A stretch of DNA of 13,713 bases from positions 5,777 through 19,489 of the forward strand of contig JAPSIU010000020.1 in NCBI GenBank assembly GCA_031178565.1, read 5' to 3'. Position 1 is the stretch's first letter, and each line of letters begins with the position of its first letter. Positions 8,832 to 13,713 of this stretch are shown here, one piece after another. Source of the stretch: Leucobacter sp. (GTDB taxonomy: Bacteria > Actinomycetota > Actinomycetes > Actinomycetales > Microbacteriaceae). Below the pieces are notes generated by a model. That model searched no databases, had not been told where the DNA came from, and saw only the letters and a program-made list of their open reading frames with translations. Both the position numbers and the translations under genes were made by a program.

Positions 8832-9108
8832 CGACCAGCCCTCGACTGCCGTAGGACGTGCTCATGAGCGCGTCGATCCACTCGCGGGACAGGGGGCCGG
8901 GATCGCCGCCGGAGAACTCGAATCCGAGCGGGATGCCGGGGGATATCCAGAGGGCCATCGAGCCGTTCTTCCTGATCCCGTCGTACGTCCATGTGAGGAA
9001 GAACGACTCCTGCTTGCGAAGCTTGAGCGTCACGACGACCCTGATGTGCTCGAGGGTCCTGTCATCGAATTCGAACTCCGTCGATCGTCCGTAGATGAGA
9101 GTACCCAA
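8791..9108 (-). CDS. Small DUF7882-type protein (Microbacteriaceae)
   Basis: This is a protein of about 105 residues reading MGTLIYG..., then EFDDRTLEHIRVVVTLKLRKQESFF, then WISPGIPLGFEFSG, then LSREWIDALM and SRGLVVIPE. I recognise this pattern as a small family widespread in Microbacteriaceae, sometimes mislabelled as ATP-dependent DNA ligase; no ligase motif is present. TTG at 9108 is preferred because it gives the family's MGxLxYG start with AAGG 7 nt upstream; GTG at 9111 (one residue longer) is the alternative. The last 41 bp overlap the thioesterase gene tail to tail. There is no signal peptide or TM segment. Function is unknown. Confidence 0.8.
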   Translation of the reverse strand: MGTLIYGRSTEFEFDDRTLEHIRVVVTLKLRKQESFFLTWTYDGIRKNGSMALWISPGIPLGFEFSGGDPGPLSREWIDALMSTSYGSRGLVVIPERAVRGRRDP

Positions 9109-9234
9109 CACCCAGCCTTGAATCGCGCGCTACCGGAGCGGCAGCGGGATGCGTGCGTCCGGGCGCTTGTCCTCGGAACCCGCGGGCTCCGGCCGGGACA
9201 CCCCTGGCTGATCGAATCTAGCAACGGGGCCTAC

Positions 9235-9255
9235 CACCCGTGGGGGTGTACTTTT
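9235..9255 (+). terminator. Candidate small intrinsic terminator
   Basis: A 5-bp GC-rich stem CACCC/GGGTG with a GTGG loop is followed by TACTTTT. The geometry suits plus-strand transcription, but it lies about 400 nt beyond the thioesterase stop. It may stop read-through from the thioesterase before it runs antisense to the LuxR gene. Confidence 0.25.
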
Positions 9256-9287
9256 CAGGCTCCTGCTCCACTACGATTCGGCGCCGG

Positions 9288-9355
9288 GCGGGCCCCGCTG
9301 CGGGCTCGGGAGGGGGCTTGGGAGCGGCCGCGGAAAGGACCCGGCAGGGGCCCGC
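9288..9355 (-). repeat. 9-bp perfect inverted repeat after the LuxR gene
   Basis: GCGGGCCCC (9288-9296) and GGGGCCCGC (9347-9355) can pair around a 50-nt G/A-rich spacer. The pair begins 6 bp beyond the LuxR-type gene's stop, where a 3' end of the cupin-GNAT-LuxR transcript is expected. No U-tract follows. Confidence 0.3.
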
Positions 9356-9361
9356 GGGATG

Positions 9362-10015
9362 CTACTCCGAGGCGTCGCCCGGAGGGAGCATGCCGTGCTC
9401 GAGACCCCATCGGACGGCTTGAGAGCGTCGTTCGACCCCCATCTTGCGGTACGCCGAGCGGATGTAGGACTTCAGCGAGTTCACGGTGATGTAGCTCCGG
9501 GCGGCGATCTCCGCGTTCGTGTAGCCCTGAGTGATCAGCGCGATCATCTCGGCCTCGCGCGCGCTCAGCCCCTCGCGCTGCCCGGGCCACGCGCCCGCGG
9601 TCGGAGGGTCATTCCCGGGGCCGTCCTGGCTCACCGGGACGACGACCTCTCCGGCGCCGACGCGCTCGAGGGCGTCCACCAGCTCGGCGGCGCTCAGCGA
9701 CTTGTCGAGATAGCCGCGGCATCCCTTCTCGAGCGCCGTCGCGACGAGCCTCTCCTGCGTGTTCCACGTGTAGATCGCGACGGCTCCCGCCGAGGGATCG
9801 GCGACGACCTCGTCGATCTCGTCCTGGTCGGCCTGGACCTGGCCGAAGGTGTCGTAGAGGGTGACGTCGGCCTCGCGGGTCCCGGTTCCCCCCGCGTCGA
9901 CCTCGACGACGTCGACGCGGTCCGAGTACGGCTGCAGCATGGAGCGGAGCCCCTCGACGACGAGTTCGTAGTCGTTGAGGAGCCGCACGCGCAGCGGCGG
10001 TCGTGTCTGCGCCAT
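9362..10015 (-). CDS. Orphan LuxR-type response regulator
   Basis: This 217-residue DNA-binding regulator has an N-terminal receiver-like domain (about 8-125). N14-D15 stand where DD is usual, the putative phosphoacceptor is D55 in VTLYDTFG, T83 is in IYTWN and K105 is in YLDKSLSAAEL. A linker leads to a C-terminal LuxR/GerE HTH (about 149-210: GLSAREAEMIALITQGYTNAEIA, then VNSLKSYIRSAYRKMGV). The acidic pocket is therefore weakened (one Asp replaced by Asn) but D/T/K are kept. No histidine kinase lies nearby. The start is the ATG at 10015, sharing one base with the stop of the GNAT gene (TGATG). There is no separate SD, so translation depends on coupling. It is last in a cupin-GNAT-LuxR operon and may act on the repeat-containing leader at 10810-10840; that is a guess. 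Confidence 0.92.
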   Translation of the reverse strand: MAQTRPPLRVRLLNDYELVVEGLRSMLQPYSDRVDVVEVDAGGTGTREADVTLYDTFGQVQADQDEIDEVVADPSAGAVAIYTWNTQERLVATALEKGCRGYLDKSLSAAELVDALERVGAGEVVVPVSQDGPGNDPPTAGAWPGQREGLSAREAEMIALITQGYTNAEIAARSYITVNSLKSYIRSAYRKMGVERRSQAVRWGLEHGMLPPGDASE

Positions 10016-10494
10016 CAGTCGACGTGCGCCGCGACGGGCTGCAGGTCGTAGGTGACCCAGGGCGTCTGCTTCGCGACGCGGTCGTAGAGGCTGCGCGCCG
10101 TCGTGTTGCTCTCCGCCGTGATCCAGCGCACGAGCGAGGCGCCCTCGTCGTGGGCGATCTCGGCGAGGCGGTGCAGGATCGCGGATCCCGCACCGCTCCC
10201 TCGCGCCTCGGGCGCGGTGAACAGGTCGTCCAGGTAGAGGCCGTGCCCGCCGTCGATGGGCCGCGCGAAGCGCCGGAAGTGGCCGATCCCGAGCAGCTGC
10301 CCGTCGCACTCGGCGACGAGCCCGCGGCTCTCGTGCGCCGGGTCCATCAGCCAGCCCCAGACGGTCTCGAACACGGACGGGTCGTGCGGCTTCGCGTAGA
10401 AGTCCCGGTAGCCGCGGTAGAGGGCGGCCCACGCCTCGTGGTCGCCCTCGGCGACCGGGCGCACGGCGACCGCGCGCGCTGATGGCGCGCTCAC
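10015..10494 (-). CDS. GNAT-family N-acetyltransferase
   Basis: This is a 159-residue GNAT-fold enzyme. The opening AVAVRPVAEGDHEAWAALYRGYRDFY matches the first strand and helix. GLVAECDGQLLGIGHFRRF gives the central strands, and LYLDDLFTAPEARGSGAGSAIL (87-107) carries the acetyl-CoA pyrophosphate loop (R98-G-S-G-A-G). ITAESNTTARSLYDRVAKQT is the usual last motif with the conserved N and Y. I chose GTG at 10494, which overlaps the cupin stop (GTGA); the longer open frame upstream lies under the cupin gene. Its likely substrate is an amine or amino acid, since the sequence resembles diamine/amino-acid acetyltransferase-like members. That part is tentative. Confidence 0.92.
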   Translation of the reverse strand: MSAPSARAVAVRPVAEGDHEAWAALYRGYRDFYAKPHDPSVFETVWGWLMDPAHESRGLVAECDGQLLGIGHFRRFARPIDGGHGLYLDDLFTAPEARGSGAGSAILHRLAEIAHDEGASLVRWITAESNTTARSLYDRVAKQTPWVTYDLQPVAAHVD

Positions 10495-10781
10495 GACAGC
10501 CGCTCCACCTCGACGAAGACGATGGGCGCCGGCGAGGTGCGGTTCTCCACGCGGTGCTCGGAGCCGGCGGGGCGCGTGTAGCTCTGCCCCACGGTCAGCT
10601 CGGCGACGATCTCGCTGCCGTCGGCGTTCGTGACGTGCATCGTGTCGCTCACGAGCGGCACCACGACGTACTCGTGGTCGTGCCGATGCAGCGGGATGAC
10701 CCCGCCCGGCTCGATGGTCCACCTGGTGACGCGGAAGTGCTCGTTCTCGAGCTGTACCTCGCCGTGCGATCCCGTGCTCAT
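10491..10781 (-). CDS. Small single-domain cupin
   Basis: This is a 96-residue cupin with both metal-site motifs intact. Motif 1 has H32, H34 and H36 with E37 in PLHRHDHEYVVVPLVSD. Motif 2 is G65...P71-A-G73...H76...N80 (GQSYTRPAGSEHRVEN). A metal-binding beta-barrel is therefore expected. Its role could be enzymatic (isomerase/dioxygenase-like) or ligand-sensing. The ATG has a strong AAGGAGG, but only 3 nt away, which is closer than usual. It leads the operon; the GNAT gene starts inside its stop codon. Confidence 0.88.
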   Translation of the reverse strand: MSTGSHGEVQLENEHFRVTRWTIEPGGVIPLHRHDHEYVVVPLVSDTMHVTNADGSEIVAELTVGQSYTRPAGSEHRVENRTSPAPIVFVEVERLS

Positions 10782-10809
10782 GACCCTCCTTGTCCGATGT
10801 GTCCGTCAC

Positions 10810-10840
10810 TCGGCTGCTCCGTCGATCGGCTGCTCCGTCG
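10810..10840 (-). repeat. Two-copy 16-bp-period tandem repeat in the cupin operon leader
   Basis: Reading minus, CGACGGAGCAGCCGA occurs twice without mismatch (10840-10826 and 10824-10810) at 16-bp spacing. A third, degraded copy (GACGGA...CGG) follows towards the gene. The copies lie between the -10 box at 10853-10858 and the cupin ATG, at about +6 to +36 of the predicted transcript. Direct repeats there suit a repressor site or a post-transcriptional element. Confidence 0.7.
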
Positions 10841-10852
10841 CTCTCGATCCTC

Positions 10853-10858
10853 AGCCTA
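10853..10858 (-). promoter_or_regulatory. -10 box TAGGCT of the cupin-GNAT-LuxR operon
   Basis: On the minus strand GCTAGGCTGAGGA appears, identical over 13 bases with the thioesterase promoter at 8374-8386. Here the predicted transcription start (about 10846) lies some 65 nt before the ATG, so this mRNA has a leader. No clear -35 was found. Confidence 0.5.
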
Positions 10859-10895
10859 GCCGCATGATCGGGTCAGCGCTCCCGGAGCTCCGCGT

Positions 10896-11699
10896 CTACG
10901 CCCGCAGCGCGTCGGGAAGCGCGAGGGGCGGTCCGAGCAGCAGCTCCCGAAGGCGATGGGTGTTCTCGGCGCGTGCGGCCGCGTGCTCAGTCGCTTCGCC
11001 GTTGTGGTAACCCCAGCCGACGATGACGGTCGGGATCCCGTGCTCGGCGGCTCCTTCGAGATCGTGCACGCGATCCCCGACCATGACGGGGCGGGAGAGG
11101 TCGACGCCGATCCCGCCGAGCCGCCGCAGCGCCTCCTCGATGACGTCCGCCTTCCGGGTGCGCCCTGCGGCCTCGTCCGCGCCCGTCCGCGTGAGGAAGT
11201 AGTGCGAGAGCTCGAAGTGGTCGAGCACGCTGTGCACCTGGTGCTCGCCCTTCGAGCTGGCGACCGCCATCGGGAATCCCTCCGCGGAGAGTTCCGCGAG
11301 CAGCGGCGCGACACCTCGGTACACCGCGGATCGACGGCCGGGCCCCTGCAACTGGGCGATCGCCCGCTGCGCCTCGACCGTCTCCCTGGCTTTCGCCGGA
11401 GGCATCCCGAGCACCTCGATGAAGCCCTCGTAGAGCGGTGGGCCGATGAGGCGCTGCAGCTCGTACAGGGGCGGCACCGGCCAGCCGACGATCCTGAGAG
11501 CCTTCGAGATGCGCTGCGTGATCTCGCCGCCGGAGTCGGTGATCGTGCCGTCGAGATCCCAGAGGATCGCGCTCCAGCGGTCGAGGCTGACCGCGTCCGC
11601 GGGCCCGCCCGCGGTCGATGCCGAGAGGCGGGTCGTCTCCTCGGGCAGCCCCGAGAGCAGCAGCGCGGGATCGGCCCCCGTGTCGTACGGTTCCGACAT
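10896..11699 (-). CDS. HAD-superfamily phosphatase (Gph-like)
   Basis: This is a 267-residue haloacid-dehalogenase-type hydrolase. Motif I is D48-L-D50-G-T. The cap domain follows from about 60 to 130 (AGxPVPPLYELQRLIGPPLYEGF type). Motif II Ser lies in VASSK (148-149), motif III is K183 in TRKADVIEEAL, and motif IV is G208-D209-R...D213. GWGYHNGEATEHAAARAENT near 228-247 is typical of phosphoglycolate-phosphatase-like proteins. The ATG shares one base with the stop of the SseB-like gene (TGATG). A 40-residue extension precedes the HAD domain and is not part of the family core. A small phosphate ester is the likely substrate; which one is not evident. Confidence 0.92.
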   Translation of the reverse strand: MSEPYDTGADPALLLSGLPEETTRLSASTAGGPADAVSLDRWSAILWDLDGTITDSGGEITQRISKALRIVGWPVPPLYELQRLIGPPLYEGFIEVLGMPPAKARETVEAQRAIAQLQGPGRRSAVYRGVAPLLAELSAEGFPMAVASSKGEHQVHSVLDHFELSHYFLTRTGADEAAGRTRKADVIEEALRRLGGIGVDLSRPVMVGDRVHDLEGAAEHGIPTVIVGWGYHNGEATEHAAARAENTHRLRELLLGPPLALPDALRA

Positions 11700-12154
11700 C
11701 AGCGCATGCTCTCGAGCGTCTCCGCGGTGATCGGGTCGTCACCCGCAGCGAGCGAGATGTACTTGCGCAGGATCACGAGCGACGAGGAGGACTTGTCGAA
11801 CTCCGCGGCGACGAAGCGGTCCGATCCGATGAGCGCGAGCGCCTCCTTCGCGATCATGACGGCGCCCTTGAGCTGGTCGCGCTGGTTCGCCGGCACGGCC
11901 GCGCGGAGCTCGTCCATCGACGTGAAGAGCGGCAGCACGAGCTGGCCCTTGGTCGAGCGGATCGTGCGGACCCGCGGCCCGCGCTTCGGAGACGTCCCGG
12001 TCACGTCGATGACGAGGTAGCCCTCGCGGAGCGACGTGAGGAACGCGGCGAGGTGCTCGTAGTCGGGCGTCTCCTGCAGCGCCTTCAGCGCTGTGCGGAC
12101 CCCCTCGTTCGCGTAGTCGGCGTGCACGTCCTCTGGAATCTGCGCTTGGACCAT
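11699..12154 (-). CDS. SseB-like N-terminal domain protein
   Basis: This is a 151-residue soluble protein with the SseB N-terminal-domain pattern: a helical start, then YLVIDVTGTSP, then STKGQLVLPLFTSMDELRAAVP, a helix LKGAVMIAKEALALI and a final strand LVILRKYI. In actinobacteria such proteins are common and uncharacterised, and the enteric type III secretion role of the name does not carry over. The ATG at 12154 sits 6 nt after a TAGGCT -10 box and has no SD, so the mRNA is probably leaderless. The HAD gene follows with a one-base overlap, so the two are co-transcribed. Confidence 0.85.
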   Translation of the reverse strand: MVQAQIPEDVHADYANEGVRTALKALQETPDYEHLAAFLTSLREGYLVIDVTGTSPKRGPRVRTIRSTKGQLVLPLFTSMDELRAAVPANQRDQLKGAVMIAKEALALIGSDRFVAAEFDKSSSSLVILRKYISLAAGDDPITAETLESMR

Positions 12155-12160
12155 GCGTCT

Positions 12161-12166
12161 AGCCTA
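12161..12166 (-). promoter_or_regulatory. -10 box TAGGCT of the SseB-HAD leaderless promoter
   Basis: On the minus strand TAGGCT is followed by six bases (AGACGC) and then the ATG. The spacing matches the thioesterase promoter exactly. The predicted start of transcription is the A of the initiation codon. Confidence 0.6.
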
Positions 12167-12208
12167 TGGTGCCGACGGTCGGGTCCCACCATGCATGGCA
12201 GCGGCCGC

Positions 12209-12265
12209 TCGCGGGTGCACCGGTGCGGGTTGCGGCCTGTCGAAGCCGCACGAGCGCACCCGCGA
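12209..12265. repeat. Nested inverted repeats between the ECF and SseB genes
   Basis: Outer arms TCGCGGGTGC (12209-12218) and GCACCCGCGA (12256-12265) pair perfectly over 10 bp. Inside them TGCGGC (12231-12236) and GCCGCA (12245-12250) form a 6-bp hairpin with an 8-nt loop. The palindrome GCACCGGTGC (12217-12226) overlaps the first arm and could fold alternatively. The element lies about 100 nt downstream of the ECF genes and 45 bp upstream of the SseB-HAD -10, so it may be a transcription end, a protein-binding site, or both. Confidence 0.6.
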
Positions 12266-12271
12266 ACGGGT

Positions 12272-12339
12272 GGGGCAGCGCGGGGCGAGGCGAGGCAGCG
12301 GGGCGGGGCGGTGGGGCAGCGGGGCGGGGCAGAGCGGGG
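12272..12339 (+). repeat. G-run cluster (eight GGGG tracts) with 21-bp repeat
   Basis: Eight GGGG runs occur in 68 bp (12272, 12282, 12300, 12305, 12313, 12321, 12326, 12336), many with loops of 1-6 nt, which meets the usual G-quadruplex rule several times over. The 16-mer GGCAGCGGGGCGGGGC is repeated exactly at 12294-12309 and 12315-12330. Transcripts from the minus-strand ECF genes would be C-rich and G-poor here, the composition of a Rho-utilisation site. Confidence 0.65.
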
Positions 12340-12352
12340 CGACGCGGGATCC

Positions 12353-13081
12353 TCACTCCTCGCCGATGCCGCGGGCCGCGAGCGCCTCGCCCGTCAGCTG
12401 CGCGTGGGCGACCGTGCGCAGTACGAGCGGCACGACCCTGGCGCGCGGATCCCGCTCGAGGCCGCGGGCGCGCGCCGCCTCCTGCGTCTCGCGGGCGATG
12501 CCGAGGATGCTCGGGATCGCGCGGATCACGAGCGAGAAGGCCAGAGCCGCGCGCTCCGGCTCGGCTCCGAAGCGCCGCAGCGGGCCGAGTGTCCACGCGA
12601 TCGTGCCGAGCATGTCCTCGACGGCGGTGCTCGCGGTGACCGCGCTCGCCGCGAGGACCAGAGAGAAGAGGTCGCCGACCACCTCGAAGCCGCGCGCCCA
12701 GCCGCGCGCCCAGGCCTCCGCGTCGGGCCAGGAGCCGGCGCCGGACCAGGGGAAGACCGGCTGCGACGCCACCGATCCCGCGGCGTCTGCTGTTCCTGCT
12801 GCATCTGCTGCGAACGCGGCGCTCGCGGCGGTGAACAGCAGCAGCGGGATCGCGATCAGCGCGAAGCCGCGAACCACTCGCCAGAGGTCGCGCCCGCGCA
12901 GGCCGGCTGCGACGGCGAGGGCGACCGCGATCCCGAGCGAGATCGCGGTCGCGGGCACCCCCGAGCTCCACACGACCGCGATCGCGAAGCCGAACAGGCC
13001 GAGTAGCTTCGCCCCGGGCCGCAGCCGATGCAGCGGCCCGCGCCCCGGACGGTAGGTGCCGAGCGGCGAGGGCGTGCTCAT
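12353..13081 (-). CDS. ECF transporter transmembrane protein EcfT (BioN/CbiQ-like)
   Basis: This is a 242-residue membrane component of an energy-coupling-factor vitamin importer. It begins with TYRPGRGPLHRLRPGAKLLGLF, the usual entry to TM1, followed by hydrophobic segments near 26-40, 44-60, 72-90 and 133-152. The long coupling region carries the two diagnostic Ala-Arg-Gly motifs, ARG at 205-207 and at 236-238. These couple to the two ATPases in ECF systems. Between 88 and 120 lies an Ala/Gly/Asp-rich insert (residues 91-106, AADAAGTADAAGS type) encoded largely by GCA codons unlike the rest of the gene. The ATG overlaps the ATPase stop (ATGA). Together with the FTDP-type ATPase it resembles BioN of biotin BioMNY systems; a BioY would be expected beyond the right edge. 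Confidence 0.88.
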   Translation of the reverse strand: MSTPSPLGTYRPGRGPLHRLRPGAKLLGLFGFAIAVVWSSGVPATAISLGIAVALAVAAGLRGRDLWRVVRGFALIAIPLLLFTAASAAFAADAAGTADAAGSVASQPVFPWSGAGSWPDAEAWARGWARGFEVVGDLFSLVLAASAVTASTAVEDMLGTIAWTLGPLRRFGAEPERAALAFSLVIRAIPSILGIARETQEAARARGLERDPRARVVPLVLRTVAHAQLTGEALAARGIGEE

Positions 13082-13713
13082 CCCCGCTCCGCGAGCGCGC
13101 GGTAGTGGGCGACGGCGTCGGCGGGCTCGCCGTCCAAGACCACGCGCCCGCCGTCGACGAGGAGCGTGCGGTCGGCGCGCTCCGCGAGTTCGAGGTCGTG
13201 GGTGACGACGATGAGCTGCTGCGGAAGCGACATGAGCAGATCGCCGATCATGCGGGAGTTGCGCAGGTCGAGCAGGGTCGTGGGTTCGTCGGCGACGAGG
13301 ATCGCTGGGTCCGTCGCCAGCACCGAGGCGATCGCGAGCAACTGCTTCTGGCCGCCCGAGAGCGTGTGCACGCTGTGGTCGGCGAGGCCCCGGATCCCGA
13401 ACCGCTCGAGGACGGCGAGGGCGGCGTCGCGCCGCTCCCGCTTGTCGCGGTGACTGCGGCGCAGGGAGAGCGACACGTCCTCGATCACGGTCGGCATGAT
13501 GAGTTGCGCCGAGGGGTCGGTGAAGACGAAGCCGACGCCCCTGCGCACGGCGGCCCCGTCGCGGCGGGTGTCGAGGGGTGCGGGACCGCCCGCGGTGCGG
13601 GCCGGGGGACCGCCGGGCGCGATTGAACCTGCGACCCCGTCATCCCGGTTCGTGCTGCCCATCCTGCTCGTGTTTCCCGTGCCGCGGCGGTCGAGAGTGA
13701 CGGTCACCGTCCC
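13078..13713 (-). CDS. ECF transporter ATP-binding protein, BioM-like (5' end beyond right edge)
   Basis: This ABC ATPase powers the adjacent EcfT. Visible motifs are LDTRRDGAAVRRGVGFVFTDPSAQLIMPTV (Q-loop region), the signature LSGGQKQ, Walker B AILVADE, and the H-loop VTHD with LLVDGGRVVLDGEPADAV after it. The frame stays open to the window edge. The edge residues GTVTVTLDRRGTGNTS look like the strand plus Walker A, so the GTG at 13707 is probably not the start. Walker A is degenerate: Asp replaces the first Gly and Asn replaces the catalytic Lys (DRRGTGNTS for GxxGxGKS/T). The stretch before IAP is about six residues longer than usual. The Q-loop Gln position holds Thr (FTDP), which I recall in actinobacterial BioM-type proteins. 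Whether it hydrolyses ATP is uncertain; a sequence error near the edge is possible. Confidence 0.85.
   Translation of the reverse strand, partial: GTVTVTLDRRGTGNTSRMGSTNRDDGVAGSIAPGGPPARTAGGPAPLDTRRDGAAVRRGVGFVFTDPSAQLIMPTVIEDVSLSLRRSHRDKRERRDAALAVLERFGIRGLADHSVHTLSGGQKQLLAIASVLATDPAILVADEPTTLLDLRNSRMIGDLLMSLPQQLIVVTHDLELAERADRTLLVDGGRVVLDGEPADAVAHYRALAERG

Larger units (their letters stand above)
9109..9361. other. Non-coding stretch with candidate promoter and hairpins
   Basis: No credible gene is seen here. Reading minus, TAGATT (9220-9215) could be the -10 of the DUF7882-type gene, with a leader of about 100 nt. That leader contains a palindromic CCCGCGGG (9179-9186) inside a larger imperfect dyad (9175-9190). 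On plus, CACCC/GGGTG (9235-9239/9244-9248) followed by TACTTTTC resembles a small terminator. Next to the LuxR gene's stop, GCGGGCCCC (9288-9296) and GGGGCCCGC (9347-9355) form a perfect 9-bp inverted repeat with a 50-nt loop. Confidence 0.4.

Noticed and set aside
8791..9108. ATP-dependent DNA ligase label that similar small proteins sometimes carry
   Set aside because: No KxDG nucleotidyltransferase motif is present and the protein is only about 105 residues.
9175..9220. Possible tRNA-like fold around CCCGCGGG and TCGAATC
   Set aside because: There is no acceptor stem, anticodon arm or GGTTCGAATCC T-arm at the right spacing.
10883..10892. CGGAGCTCCG palindrome as terminator of the HAD gene
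   Set aside because: The perfect 10-bp palindrome leaves no loop and there is no U-tract; it is likely chance in GC-rich DNA.
10956..12020. Plus-strand open frame opposite the HAD and SseB genes
   Set aside because: It spans two well-supported minus-strand genes and reads as Arg/Asp/Glu-rich shadow sequence.
11618..13006. Plus-strand open frame running through the non-coding interval and opposite EcfT
   Set aside because: It crosses SseB, the G-run cluster and EcfT; composition is repetitive and no domain is seen.

Overview
This GC-rich window (roughly 70% GC by eye) carries tightly packed genes, frequent ATGA/GTGA/TGATG stop-start overlaps and TANNNT-type -10 boxes. These features point to an actinobacterium. 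The small minus-strand protein at 8791-9108 has the MGTLIYG...EFDDRTLxH...LKLRxQESF pattern that I know from Microbacteriaceae (DUF7882-type proteins), so a Microbacteriaceae genome such as Leucobacter or a relative is the best guess.

Region A (1-8340) is a catabolic/transport locus. A FadR-type GntR regulator, cut by the left edge, is divergent from a seven-gene plus-strand operon. The operon order is a CodA/AtzC-like amidohydrolase, a family-5 solute-binding lipoprotein, two Dpp/Opp-type permeases, two Dpp/Opp-type ATPases and a second TRZ/ATZ-like amidohydrolase. The last five junctions are a GGAG-linked start or 4-base ATGA overlaps, so the genes are almost certainly co-expressed. The transporter probably imports a nitrogen-containing small molecule, which two different cyclic-amidohydrolase-fold enzymes then process, and the GntR protein senses it. 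Both hydrolases depart from their family: the first lacks the N-terminal part and the second lacks the HxH metal motif. The substrate cannot be read from the sequence.

Region B (8341-9361) holds a hotdog acyl-CoA thioesterase on a probable leaderless mRNA. It overlaps tail to tail with the DUF7882-type gene. A non-coding stretch with hairpins follows.

Region C (9362-10858, minus) is a small operon of cupin, GNAT acetyltransferase and an orphan LuxR-type response regulator. It has one recognisable -10 box and a 16-bp-period tandem repeat in its leader.

Region D (10896-12166, minus) is an SseB-like protein on a second leaderless TAGGCT-N6-ATG transcript, followed by an overlapping HAD phosphatase.

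Region E (12167-13713, minus) starts with a non-coding stretch holding nested inverted repeats and eight GGGG runs. It then has an EcfT-type membrane protein and an ECF ATPase that runs off the right edge. The pair looks like BioN/BioM of a biotin-type ECF transporter. The ATPase has a degenerate Walker A.

No rRNA, tRNA, CRISPR array, insertion sequence or integrase was seen.
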